Positions 32,425 to 40,309 of a stretch of DNA of 64,000 nt are shown here, in pieces. Under the pieces are notes generated by a model, which was not told where the DNA came from, did not search any database, and worked only from the letters and a program-made list of their open reading frames with translations. Source of the stretch: Petropleomorpha daqingensis. GTDB taxonomy: Bacteria; Actinomycetota; Actinomycetes; Mycobacteriales; Geodermatophilaceae. Numbering within the stretch: position 1 is the stretch's first letter; each line of letters begins with the position of its first letter. A program made the position numbers and the translations under genes. The DNA lies in NCBI RefSeq assembly GCF_013408985.1, contig NZ_JACBZT010000001.1:3038001-3102000 (forward strand). Reading direction: 5' to 3'.

Positions 32425-34221
32425 TCAGTCGCCGTCCTTGGTGCCGGGCAGGTACTGCTGCACCTTCTGCTTGAGCCCCTGCTTGATGAACCCGGCCCTG
32501 TCCTCGTCGCCGTGCAGCACCGCCGAGGCGGTGGCCTTCACCTGCTCCCACGTGGCGTGCGGCGGGATCGGCGGCACGTCGGGGTCGCAGCGGATGTCGA
32601 GCACGGTCGGCCGGTCCGCCGACAGCGCGGCCTCCCAGGCCGGCCCGACCTCCTCGGGCTCGTCCACGTTGATGCCCTGCAGGCCCAGCGAGCGGGCGAA
32701 CGCGGCGTAGTCGACGTCGGGCAGTGACTGGGACTGGGGGAACTTCGGCGCACCTTCCATCGCGCGCATCTCCCAGGTGACCTGGTTGAGGTCGTCGTTG
32801 TGCAGGACGGCGACCACCAGCCGCGGATCGCTCCACTGCCCGCAGTACCGGGCGGCGGTGATCAGCTCGGCCATGCCGTTCATCTGCATGGCGCCGTCGC
32901 CGACCAGCGCGATCGCGGGCCGGTCGGGGTGCGCCCACTTGGCGCCGATCGCGTAGGGGACGCCCGGCCCCATCGTGGCCAGGTTGCCCGAGAGCGACCC
33001 GCGGACGTCGCCGGTGAACTTCAGGTGCCGGGCGTACCAGTTGGCCGCGCTGCCGGAGTCGGCAGCCACGATCGCGTTCGCCGGCAGCCGCTCGGAGAGC
33101 TCGTGGACGATCCGCATCGGGTTGATCGGGTCGGCGTCGGTCATCGCCCGCCGCTCCGCGGTCTCCCACCAGTCGGCGACGTCGCTCTCGACCTTCTCCC
33201 GCCACGACCGGTCGGTCGTGCGCTCCAGCAGCGGGATCAGCGCCCGCAGCGTCGTCCGGGCGTCGCCCACGAGGTTGACGTCGTAGGGGTAGCGCATGCC
33301 GATCCAGGCGCCCGACCGGTCGATCTGCACGGCCTTGGCCTGGTCCAGCGGCGGGTAGAACTGGGTGTACGGGAAGTTGGAGCCGACGGTCAGCAGGGTG
33401 TCGCAGCCCATCATCAGCTCGTAGCTGGCCGTCGTCCCGAGCAGACCGATCGAGCCGGTGACCCAGGGCAGCGTGTCGGGCAGCACGTCCTTGCCGAGCA
33501 GGGCCTTCGCCGCGCCGGCGCCGAGCAGGTCGGCGACCTCGGCCAGCTCCGGGGCGCAGCCGCGGGCGCCCTGCCCGACCAGCATCGCGACCTTCTCGCC
33601 GGCGTTGAGCAGGTCGGCGGCCTGCTGCACCGCGGTGGAGGACGCGCACGGCACCGCGTCGGCCGTGCCGAGGCTCGAGGGCACCATCTTGAAGGCGTGG
33701 CCGGGCGCGGTGTACTCGAGCTCGAGGACGTCGCTGGGGAAGATCAGGCACGTCGGGGCCTGCGCGCTGACCGCGATGCGGATGGCCCGGTCGATCAGGT
33801 TGGGCAGCTGCTCGGGCACGGTGCACATCTGGACGTAGTCGCTGCAGACGTCCTTGAACAGGCTGATCAGATCGACTTCCTGCTGGTAGGAGCCGCCCAT
33901 CGCCGAGCGCGCCGTCTGCCCGACGAGGGCGACCACCGGAACGTGGTCGAGCTTGGCGTCGTAGAGGCCGTTGAGCAGGTGGATCGCGCCGGGTCCGCTG
34001 GTGGCCGTGCAGACGCCGACCACCCCGCTGAACTTGGCGTAGCCCACGGCCTCGAAGGCCGCCATCTCCTCGTGCCGGGCCTGCACGAACTGCGGGTCGT
34101 TCTCGGCCCGACCCCACGCGGCGAGCAGGCCGTTGATCCCATCACCGGGGAATCCGAAGACCTGGCGCACCCCCCACTGGCGCAGCCGGGCGAGCAGCAC
34201 GTCGGCAACGGTCTGTGTCAT
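32425..34221 (-). CDS. Thiamine pyrophosphate enzyme, pyruvate oxidase/dehydrogenase-like
   Basis: A 598-residue three-domain TPP enzyme. The N-terminal Pyr domain has catalytic Glu51 in QARHEEMAAFEAVGYAK and GVCTATSGPGAIHLLNGLYDA; a central Rossmann-like domain follows; and the C-terminal PP domain has the TPP/Mg motif GDGAMQMNGMAELITA...LHNDDLNQVTWEMRA. It fits PoxB-type pyruvate:quinone oxidoreductases or related acetolactate-synthase-like proteins; the exact substrate is not evident. The ATG at 34221 has GGAGG 7 nt upstream. It is the first gene of the operon that runs to 28647. Confidence 0.9.
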   Translation of the reverse strand: MTQTVADVLLARLRQWGVRQVFGFPGDGINGLLAAWGRAENDPQFVQARHEEMAAFEAVGYAKFSGVVGVCTATSGPGAIHLLNGLYDAKLDHVPVVALVGQTARSAMGGSYQQEVDLISLFKDVCSDYVQMCTVPEQLPNLIDRAIRIAVSAQAPTCLIFPSDVLELEYTAPGHAFKMVPSSLGTADAVPCASSTAVQQAADLLNAGEKVAMLVGQGARGCAPELAEVADLLGAGAAKALLGKDVLPDTLPWVTGSIGLLGTTASYELMMGCDTLLTVGSNFPYTQFYPPLDQAKAVQIDRSGAWIGMRYPYDVNLVGDARTTLRALIPLLERTTDRSWREKVESDVADWWETAERRAMTDADPINPMRIVHELSERLPANAIVAADSGSAANWYARHLKFTGDVRGSLSGNLATMGPGVPYAIGAKWAHPDRPAIALVGDGAMQMNGMAELITAARYCGQWSDPRLVVAVLHNDDLNQVTWEMRAMEGAPKFPQSQSLPDVDYAAFARSLGLQGINVDEPEEVGPAWEAALSADRPTVLDIRCDPDVPPIPPHATWEQVKATASAVLHGDEDRAGFIKQGLKQKVQQYLPGTKDGD

Positions 34222-34564
34222 GAGCTGACCTCCGAGGCGATCTCGTGGGCGGCCCGGCTGCCCGACAGGTGGCGAGCGGTGCTGACCAGGCCGACGGTGC
34301 TGGACGCCTGGGGGTGTTGCCCCTGGCGTCGGGCGTGCGGTCCCGTCTCCTTGGGATGAGCAACTATTGGTTGATACCAACTGTACGACCGTGACCCGCC
34401 TTCTGCACCTCGAGACGCTCCGCGGTGCCGGGACCCCGCCGACCCGGAGTACCCGTACCGCGCCACCTGGCTGCAGCCTGTCGAACACCTGGCGCGCAGC
34501 TGAGAATCGGTACCGCCCGACCGCTCGGCTCGGGCGGGGGCGGACCCACCCGCGGGACGGCGGA
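34222..34564. other. Non-coding gap between motA end and the TPP-enzyme operon
   Basis: This 343-bp stretch contains no supported gene on either strand. Its right part is GC-rich filler after motA. The AT-richest patch in the neighbourhood (34357-34395) holds TTGGT-N4-ACCAA and, read leftward, CAATAGT, and probably carries the operon promoter about 140 bp before the TPP-enzyme start. No motB-like sequence is present. Confidence 0.55.
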
Positions 34565-35353
34565 TCAGGCGGCGGCGCGGGCGGCGGCGGCCTCGTCGGG
34601 CGGCAGCAGGGAGTTCAGCCGCTGGCGCACCGCGCGCGGGCTGCTGCCCGCCTGGATCTCGGCGATGCCGGTGAGCAGCAGCTCGAGCTGGGCGGTGCGC
34701 AGATCGCTGGTGCGCATGATCCGGTGGCTCATCGGCAGCCACAGGAAGTTGGCCGAGAGCACACCCCACAGCGTCGCGACGAACGCGGTCGCGATCAGCG
34801 GGCCGAGCGCCGCGGTGTCGGAGAGGTCGGCGAGCACGTGGATGAGCCCGATGACGGTGCCGATGATGCCGATCGTCGGCGCGTAGCCGGCCATCCGCGC
34901 GAAGAACTTCGCGGCGACCTTCTCCTCGGTCCGCCGCGCGGCGATCTCGCCCTCGAGCGAGGCGCGCAGCCGATCGGGATCGGTGCCGTCGACGGCCAGG
35001 CGCAGCCCGCGCCGCAGGAACGGGTCGCGGACGTTGCCGAGCTGGCGGTCCAGGGCGAGCAGACCTTCCCGGCGGGCCTTGCCGGCCAGGTCGACCAGGA
35101 CGGCGATCCGCTCGGTCATCGTGGGCACCCGCTCGGGCGTGAGCGCCAGCAGCGACCACTGCTTCAGCCGGCGCAGGTCGTCGATCGTCGAGCCGGCGAT
35201 GGCCGCCCCGAAGGTGCCGCCGAAGACCAGCAGCAGGGGCGGCAGGAGGAACACCGCCAGCGGGCTGGAGCCCTCCAGCAGCATCGTGACGAGCAGCGCC
35301 CCGAGCGCGACCGCGATGCCGGTCAGCGTCGCCGGATCGATGGTCTTCCGCAC
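34565..35353 (-). CDS. motA: Flagellar motor stator protein MotA
   Basis: A 262-residue four-helix membrane protein with MotA features: TLTGIAVALGALLVTMLLEG, LLPPLLLVFGGTFGAAIAGS (the conserved P.... VFGGTxGA segment), a cytoplasmic loop with charged residues (LLALTPERVPTMTERIAVLVDLAGKARREGLLALD), and YAPTIGIIGTVIGLIHVL. MotA with MotB forms the proton-driven stator. The start is GTG 35353. It follows flbD by 4 nt, but motB, which normally comes next, is absent from the downstream 340 bp. Confidence 0.9.
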   Translation of the reverse strand: MRKTIDPATLTGIAVALGALLVTMLLEGSSPLAVFLLPPLLLVFGGTFGAAIAGSTIDDLRRLKQWSLLALTPERVPTMTERIAVLVDLAGKARREGLLALDRQLGNVRDPFLRRGLRLAVDGTDPDRLRASLEGEIAARRTEEKVAAKFFARMAGYAPTIGIIGTVIGLIHVLADLSDTAALGPLIATAFVATLWGVLSANFLWLPMSHRIMRTSDLRTAQLELLLTGIAEIQAGSSPRAVRQRLNSLLPPDEAAAARAAA

Positions 35354-35357
35354 GGCC

Positions 35358-35627
35358 CTAGACCTTCGGGCGCGTGGGGAACGGCACGACTGCCGCCCCC
35401 GTGACCTCCGCCCGGTGGTCCGGCGTGTCGATCAGCCGCCAGGCGTTGACCATGACCGCGGCCCGGTACTCCCGGACCGTCCCGATGACCTGGTCCGGCG
35501 TCTCCACGACGACGTACTTGGCGCCGTCGGTGAGGAAGACGACCGTGTCCGGGTGCGCCTCGACCCGCTCGATCTCGGCGGGATCCAGGCAGCAGCGTTC
35601 GCCAGTGGTGCGCGTGAGACCGATCAT
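35358..35627 (-). CDS. flbD: FlbD-family flagellar protein
   Basis: An 89-residue protein starting MIGLTRTTGERCCLDPAEIERVEAHPDTVVFLTDGAKYVVVE, matching the FlbD/SwrD family that sits next to motA in many flagellar clusters. In Bacillus the homolog SwrD increases motor power. The start ATG 35627 is preceded by GAGGAGGG. It has a possible FliA-type promoter upstream and is followed by motA (4-nt gap). No other flagellar gene is in the window. Confidence 0.87.
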   Translation of the reverse strand: MIGLTRTTGERCCLDPAEIERVEAHPDTVVFLTDGAKYVVVETPDQVIGTVREYRAAVMVNAWRLIDTPDHRAEVTGAAVVPFPTRPKV

Positions 35628-35689
35628 GCGGTCCCTCCTCGCTCGGTGGGGCAGTAGACCCCCGCATGCCCTCCGTTGGGCATCCCCGA

Positions 35690-35717
35690 AGATCGGCGAT
35701 CCGCGTGGTGATCTTGA
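35690..35717 (-). promoter_or_regulatory. Candidate FliA/WhiG-type promoter for flbD-motA
   Basis: Read leftward, TCAAG is followed by 15 nt and GCCGATCT, close to the flagellar sigma consensus TAAA-N15-GCCGATAA. It ends 63 nt before the flbD start. Confidence 0.5.
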
Positions 35718-35761
35718 GCCGAAGCACCCCAACGGGTGAGCTCGACCGTGCGGACGGGCCG

Positions 35762-37057
35762 CTAGAAGCCGAAGAGCAGGCCGAGGCCACCGATCGTGAA
35801 GACGATCATCACCAGGACCAGCGGCAGCTGGTCGGACGCCGGCGCCTTCGGGGCCAGCCGCAGCGCCCGCTCGTGCGCCAGCGTCACGCCGACGACGTGC
35901 CCGGTCACCACCGCGCCGACCTGCACCAGCGCGATCGCGTCCGGTCCGACCGCGGTCAGGTCGACGACGTTGCCGTACGTGCCGAACAGGTCGATGCCGG
36001 CGACCCCGAACGGGTTGCTCGCCAGGATCCAGGTGGTCTGCCCGTCCAGCACGAACAGGCTGAAGTAGTGCGCGATCGTGTAGCCCAGCGCGATCGGGAC
36101 GACGGTGGCCGCGAACAGCCGGGGGAACGGGATCCCGCGCAGCCGCCCCATCCGCGCCGACAGCCGCGTCCCGGCGTTGTACAGCGCGGCGACCAGGGCG
36201 GTCATCGCCAGCAGGCCGAGGGTGCCCGACAGCAGGTCGTCGGCCGCGCCCGGTCCGCTCTGCCACCACGACGTCCGGGTCAGCCCGTCGAACGCGGTCG
36301 ACCCCAGCAGGACGACGACCACCGCGGCCAGTCCGCGCTCGGCGGGGATCGCCATCGCGTTGGACAGCGGGCTGCGCAGCACGAGCCGGCCGTCGTCCCG
36401 CCGTCCCCACACCGACAGCCGGCCGAGCAGCGTGGAGTAGACCTCGAAGCCGTCGCCGTGGGCGAACCAGCCGTCGCCGAACCACCAGGCGGCCGCCAGG
36501 TGGACGACGGCGTAGCCGATCAGGAACCCGGCGACCACCGTCGGCTGCGCGCGGTCGCGGGGGACCAGTTCCAGCCAGACGAAGGCGAACAGCGACACGG
36601 CGCCGGGCCACAGCCCGAGCGCCGGCAGCCGCTCGGCGGCGCGGCCGCGCCCCGGGAGCGCCCGCGCGAGCAGCCGCAGCGGGTTGAGCACCCGCCAGAC
36701 CGGGCCGAGCAGCAGGCTGGCCGGCACGAGACCGACCCAGAACGTCACGTACAGCGCCCAGGGCGCCAGGTTCTTCGGGATGTCCCGCGGCCCGAACAGC
36801 GCGACGGCCAGCACGAACGCCGCGCACAGCAGTGCGAGCGCCTGCAGTGCGGCTCGCACGCGGCTGCTGTCGGCGAACCGCTGCAGGCCGGCCGGCACCG
36901 GGCGCCCGGACGTCGCGTCGCCCAGCCGCGGGGTCCGCCAGAACAGCAGCAGGACGGCGAAGCTGATGAGGATCGCGAAGCCGCCGCCGTAGAGCGCGAG
37001 GCCGAGCGGGATCGGCAGGTCGATCCGCTGCCCGACCCCGTGCGCGAGGACGGTCAC
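35762..37057 (-). CDS. Polytopic membrane protein of cupredoxin operon
   Basis: A 431-residue protein with about 10-11 transmembrane helices (GLALYGGGFAILISFAVLLLFW at the start; LVLVMIVFTIGGLGLLFGF at the end). Repeated His, Trp and Tyr sit near helix ends (FLIGYAVVHLAAAWWFGDGWFAHGDGFEVYSTLLG; LGYTIAHYFSLFVLDGQTTWILASNPFG; GAVVTGHVVGVTLAHERAL), so histidines could bind metal or haem in the membrane. I recognise no family. The GTG start overlaps the cupredoxin-like gene's stop; it is the last of three coupled genes. Confidence 0.82.
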   Translation of the reverse strand: MTVLAHGVGQRIDLPIPLGLALYGGGFAILISFAVLLLFWRTPRLGDATSGRPVPAGLQRFADSSRVRAALQALALLCAAFVLAVALFGPRDIPKNLAPWALYVTFWVGLVPASLLLGPVWRVLNPLRLLARALPGRGRAAERLPALGLWPGAVSLFAFVWLELVPRDRAQPTVVAGFLIGYAVVHLAAAWWFGDGWFAHGDGFEVYSTLLGRLSVWGRRDDGRLVLRSPLSNAMAIPAERGLAAVVVVLLGSTAFDGLTRTSWWQSGPGAADDLLSGTLGLLAMTALVAALYNAGTRLSARMGRLRGIPFPRLFAATVVPIALGYTIAHYFSLFVLDGQTTWILASNPFGVAGIDLFGTYGNVVDLTAVGPDAIALVQVGAVVTGHVVGVTLAHERALRLAPKAPASDQLPLVLVMIVFTIGGLGLLFGF

Positions 37058-37455
37058 TGCACCTGCAGGGTCAGCAGCTGCTGTCCGAGCCCCTCCAGCT
37101 CCACCTCGAACACGCCGGGGATGGTGGCGTCGAACGTGACCGTGGCGGGCGCGTCCGGGGTCACGTCCTGCATGAGGTCGTAGCCGTGCACGTGCACCTC
37201 GTCGGCGACGTCGCTGGTCACCCGGAGCGTCACCGGGCTGCCGAGCTCCACCGGGATCCGGCCGCCGCCGGTGATCGCCCCGCCCGCGTAGGTCACCTCG
37301 ATCGTCCGGCCGGCGGCCGAGGACGAGGACGACGACGACGAGCCCGCCGCGGACGACGACGTCCCGGCCGCCGTCGCATCCGGGGCCTTGCCGGCGCAGG
37401 ACGCGACCGCGAGGGCCAGCGCCGTGGCGGCGCCGGCCCGCAGCAGGCGGCTCAC
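37054..37455 (-). CDS. Cupredoxin-like lipoprotein
   Basis: A 133-residue protein with a lipoprotein signal (SRLLRAGAATALALAVASC, lipobox VASC), a Ser-rich linker, and a beta-sandwich domain (about 50-133) with cupredoxin-like spacing (RIPVELGSPVTLRVTSDVADEVHVHGYDL; PATVTFDATIPGVFEVELEGLGQQLLTLQV). Only the HVHGYD histidines are available as metal ligands and the usual Cys-His-Met set is missing, so copper binding is uncertain. It lies between two polytopic membrane proteins (GTGA overlaps on both sides) and probably forms the external part of their complex. Confidence 0.82.
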   Translation of the reverse strand: MSRLLRAGAATALALAVASCAGKAPDATAAGTSSSAAGSSSSSSSSAAGRTIEVTYAGGAITGGGRIPVELGSPVTLRVTSDVADEVHVHGYDLMQDVTPDAPATVTFDATIPGVFEVELEGLGQQLLTLQVQ

Positions 37456-39296
37456 CGGCTGCCGGCGCCCGTCGGCGTCGGGGTCGGGGTGTCGGCGGGC
37501 TTGTCGGGGAACGGCTCGCTGGCGCTGCCGCGGCGGGAGTACCGGCCGACGCCCCACGAGATCGCGGCGAGGATCGCGATCGTGCAGAGCAGCACCAGGA
37601 TGCTGGAGGCGTTCCACAGCCAGTGCGGGGTGCCGGCCTTCTGCTCGCGCTGCAGCAGCGTCTTCTCCGGCACCGCGGAGCGGGTGACGCCGTCGTCCGC
37701 CGCGATCTCGTCGGCGCCGATCACCGGGTCCGCGGGCAGGTAGATCGCGACCGCGGTCAGCACGCGACCGTCGTGGATCCGCAGCATCGTCTTCCAGTCG
37801 TCGTCCAGCGGGACCGCCTCGTGCGTGCGGTAGCGCCCGGGACCGATCTGCTCGAGCGGATCGACGACCAGCCCGCCGCCCTGCCACGAGGTGACCTGCA
37901 CCCAGGCCGGGTCGTCGACGAAGTCGTCCGGGTCCAGCTGCACCGTGACCACGCCGGTGCGCGGGCTCGACGACGCCTCGTCGATCGCGATCGTGGCCTT
38001 CAGGTTGCCGGGCACGGTCGCGATCAGGCCGTTGGTCACCATGGCTGCGATCGCGAGCAGGCTGCCGACCAGCACGGTCCGCGCCACCGCCGGGCGCGGC
38101 AGCCGCCGGCGCATGCCGAGGGCGAGCAGCGTGCCCAGCAGGGCTCCGGCGACGCCGGCGACGACCGCCATGAGGGTGCCCTCGACGGCGATGTCGCTGC
38201 CCCAGTGCAGCGTGCGGGTCAGGTTGCTCCAGCCGATCTCGCTCAGGTGGCCGAGCGTGCCGATGCCCAGGCCCGCGACCACGGCGTAGAGCAGCGGACG
38301 CCGGACCAGCGGCACGATCAGGGCGAGCAGCTCGACCACGATCGCCGAGCCCAGGTAGAGCGGGAAGGTCGGCGTCGTCTCGCCCAGGACCGGGCCGACG
38401 AGCAGGCTGATCACGCCCCGGACGACGAGGAAGAAGACGGTGGCGAGCAGCGCGCCGCCGCGGCCCATCCACAGCCGGGCGGCGACGAGGGCGACCCCGG
38501 CGGCGCCGGCGATCATCAGGGGGTCGAGCACCTGGCGGAACTGCGCGACGTCGAAGTCGAACTCGCCCTGGAAGACCGACAGGCCCAGCAGCAGGCCGCC
38601 CATCGCCGCGGCCTGGCGCAGGTAGCGGCCCGCGCCGCCGACCTTGCGCGCGCCGTCGTCGGTGGACGCGCCGCCGTGCCCTTCCTGCTCCAGCAGCAGG
38701 ATGCCGACGAGCGAGAGCCCGGCCCCGCCGATCAGCATCAGGTGGGTCGGGCCCCACAGCGTGACGTCCTGGCCGAAGATCCGGTGCCAGACGTCGTCGA
38801 GCGGGAAGCCGAGCAGGGCGTAGAAGCCCGACGCCGTCAGCAGCACGCCGCCCACCGGCACGTCCCAGCCGCGCAGGAAGTGCACGGCCACCGGGCCCGG
38901 CTTCTCGTTCAGCGGCATCGCGCAGGCGAGCACGCCGGCGGAGAAGACCCCGAACAGGCCGAAGAGGATGAAGTAGTGCGCCGGGTTGGCCAGCGGCCCG
39001 GGATCACGCCCCACGTCGATGTGCAGGCTGATGTCCCACATCATCCCGAACAGCGCGACGAGCAGGGACGCCGTGGCCAGGATCGTGGGCAGCGCGACCC
39101 AGGCCGGCACCCGCGTCGCCCGGCCCAGGAAGTTCCCGGCTGTGGTCAGGCCCTGCCACCGGCGGGTGCGGTGCAGCCAGACGAGTCCGAGCAGCAGCAC
39201 CGTGAGCACGAGGCCCAGGGCGGTGGCGAGCAGGACCTCGCCCAGGGCGGCGCCACCGGCAGGGCGGGTCTCGGCGGCGGAGAGGACGGCCGTCAT
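37452..39296 (-). CDS. Large polytopic membrane protein of cupredoxin operon
   Basis: A 614-residue protein with about 12 transmembrane helices, a roughly 120-residue extracytoplasmic beta-rich insert (about 445-560, IDEASSSPRTGVVTVQLDPDDFVDDPAWVQVTSW...), a last TM (ILVLLCTIAILAAISWGVGRY) and a Pro/Thr tail. Histidines recur inside helices (WDISLHIDVGRD, NPAHYFILFGLFG, WGPTHLMLIGGAG, GTLGHLSEIGW, LHWGSDIAVEG), suggesting a metal- or haem-bearing membrane core. No named family is recognised. It is first in the operon and divergent from the MerR-like gene. Confidence 0.82.
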   Translation of the reverse strand: MTAVLSAAETRPAGGAALGEVLLATALGLVLTVLLLGLVWLHRTRRWQGLTTAGNFLGRATRVPAWVALPTILATASLLVALFGMMWDISLHIDVGRDPGPLANPAHYFILFGLFGVFSAGVLACAMPLNEKPGPVAVHFLRGWDVPVGGVLLTASGFYALLGFPLDDVWHRIFGQDVTLWGPTHLMLIGGAGLSLVGILLLEQEGHGGASTDDGARKVGGAGRYLRQAAAMGGLLLGLSVFQGEFDFDVAQFRQVLDPLMIAGAAGVALVAARLWMGRGGALLATVFFLVVRGVISLLVGPVLGETTPTFPLYLGSAIVVELLALIVPLVRRPLLYAVVAGLGIGTLGHLSEIGWSNLTRTLHWGSDIAVEGTLMAVVAGVAGALLGTLLALGMRRRLPRPAVARTVLVGSLLAIAAMVTNGLIATVPGNLKATIAIDEASSSPRTGVVTVQLDPDDFVDDPAWVQVTSWQGGGLVVDPLEQIGPGRYRTHEAVPLDDDWKTMLRIHDGRVLTAVAIYLPADPVIGADEIAADDGVTRSAVPEKTLLQREQKAGTPHWLWNASSILVLLCTIAILAAISWGVGRYSRRGSASEPFPDKPADTPTPTPTGAGSR

Positions 39297-39315
39297 GCGA
39301 AGTATGAGACACCAG

Positions 39316-39340
39316 ATGGCGTGACATCGCCATGTGACAC
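39316..39340. promoter_or_regulatory. Operator-like repeat between cupredoxin operon and MerR gene
   Basis: ATGGCG and CGCCAT flank 6 bp (39316-39333), overlapped by CATGTGACAC (39331-39340). The same 10-mer CATGTGACAC recurs at 40281-40290 on the other side of the MerR gene. Likely MerR-family binding sites in the divergent promoter. Confidence 0.55.
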
Positions 39341-39354
39341 ATAGCGGACGGCGC

Positions 39355-39360
39355 TAGCCT
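39355..39360 (+). promoter_or_regulatory. -10 element TAGCCT of a leaderless promoter
   Basis: TAGCCT lies 7 nt before GTG 39368 and no RBS is present; this sets the MerR-like start. Confidence 0.55.
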
Positions 39361-39367
39361 GGAATTC

Positions 39368-40123
39368 GTGACCCAACCGGCCGGTGTCGACGGCGACCGC
39401 GAGCTGACGGTCGACCAGCTCGCCGCGGTCGTCGGTGTGACCGTCCGCAACGTGCGGGCCTACGCCGCGCGCGGCCTGCTGCCCCCGCCGCGGCTGGTCG
39501 GGCGCACCGGCTTCTACGGCCGCGAGCACGTCGCCCGGCTGCGGCTGGTGCGCGAGATGCTCGCCGAGGGCTATTCGCTCAACATGATCGAGCGCACGCT
39601 GACCGCTGCCCCGGAGGCCGCCGGGTCGGCGACCCTCGCGCTGCACCGGGCGCTGCTGGCGCCCTGGCTGCCCCCGGAGCCCGAGGAGACGACCGCCGCC
39701 GAGCTCGCCGCCCGCGCGGGCGTCCCCGAGGACGACCGGCTGGTCGACGGCCTGGTCGCGCTGGGCCTGGTCGAGCGGCTGGACGACGGCCGGCTGCGGG
39801 TGATGGATCCCGCGCTGCTCACCGCGGGGCTGCAGGTCGTGGAGCTCGGCGTCCCCCCGGCCGCGCTGATCGAGGCGCAGCTGACCGTCGCCGAGCACGT
39901 GCGCGAGATCGCGCAGACCTACGTGCGGATGTTCGTCGAGACCGGCTGGCAGACCCTGCGCGAGGGCGGCGCGACTCCCGAGCAGCTCGAGCGGGCGCAG
40001 ACGACCGTGGCCCGCCTGCAGCCGGCCGCGGCGCAGGCGCTGCTGGCCGTCTTCCGGCGCGAGATGGCCGCCGCCGTCGAGGTCGCGGTCGACGAGGAGC
40101 TCAGGAAGCTGGGGGAGGGGTAG
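39368..40123 (+). CDS. MerR-family transcriptional regulator
   Basis: A 251-residue regulator with an N-terminal MerR winged HTH (LTVDQLAAVVGVTVRNVRAYAARGLLPPPRLVGRTGFYGREHVARLRLVREMLAEGYSLNMIERTL). A long helical C-terminal region without cysteine metal ligands (about 85-250) resembles ligand-binding rather than metal-sensing MerR proteins. It is divergent from the three-gene cupredoxin operon, which it probably controls through the repeats at 39316-39340. Its last 23 nt overlap a small convergent membrane gene. Confidence 0.9.
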   Translation: MTQPAGVDGDRELTVDQLAAVVGVTVRNVRAYAARGLLPPPRLVGRTGFYGREHVARLRLVREMLAEGYSLNMIERTLTAAPEAAGSATLALHRALLAPWLPPEPEETTAAELAARAGVPEDDRLVDGLVALGLVERLDDGRLRVMDPALLTAGLQVVELGVPPAALIEAQLTVAEHVREIAQTYVRMFVETGWQTLREGGATPEQLERAQTTVARLQPAAAQALLAVFRREMAAAVEVAVDEELRKLGEG

Positions 40124-40283
40124 GGGGCTCGGCGTCGTCCTTCTCCCGCTCGCGGGCGGCGAGCTTGCGGTCGCGCACGACCGCACCGACCACCAGCGCG
40201 ACCAGCACGAGCGCCGGGCCGAACACGCCGACGGTCGCGATGGAGCCGAGGCTGTCCCAGGCGAGGACCGTCACCCGACCCAT
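40101..40283 (-). CDS. Small single-pass membrane protein (60 aa)
   Basis: A 60-residue protein starting MGRVTVLAWDSLGSIATVGV at ATG 40283, with one transmembrane helix (about 15-36, SIATVGVFGPALVLVALVVGAVV), a basic and acidic cytoplasmic segment (RDRKLAAREREKDDAE) and a Pro-rich end. It overlaps the 3' end of the MerR gene. A GTG three codons in is an alternative start. CATGTGACAC overlaps its start codon, so it may be co-regulated with the cupredoxin operon. No family recognised. Confidence 0.62.
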   Translation of the reverse strand: MGRVTVLAWDSLGSIATVGVFGPALVLVALVVGAVVRDRKLAAREREKDDAEPPTPPPAS

Positions 40284-40309
40284 GTGACACCGACCGATGA
40301 CACGTGTCA
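40281..40309. promoter_or_regulatory. CATGTGACAC motif and TGACAC/GTGTCA palindrome
   Basis: CATGTGACAC (40281-40290) is identical to the 10-mer at 39331. Eight bases later a perfect 12-bp palindrome TGACACGTGTCA (40298-40309) overlaps the end of the siderophore-interacting gene. Both fit a TGACA-type regulator site upstream of the small membrane gene. Confidence 0.5.

Noticed and set aside
34364-34549. Short frame where motB would be expected
   Set aside because: Translation lacks the MotB N-terminal TM helix, the critical Asp and the OmpA-like peptidoglycan domain; composition is that of a chance frame.
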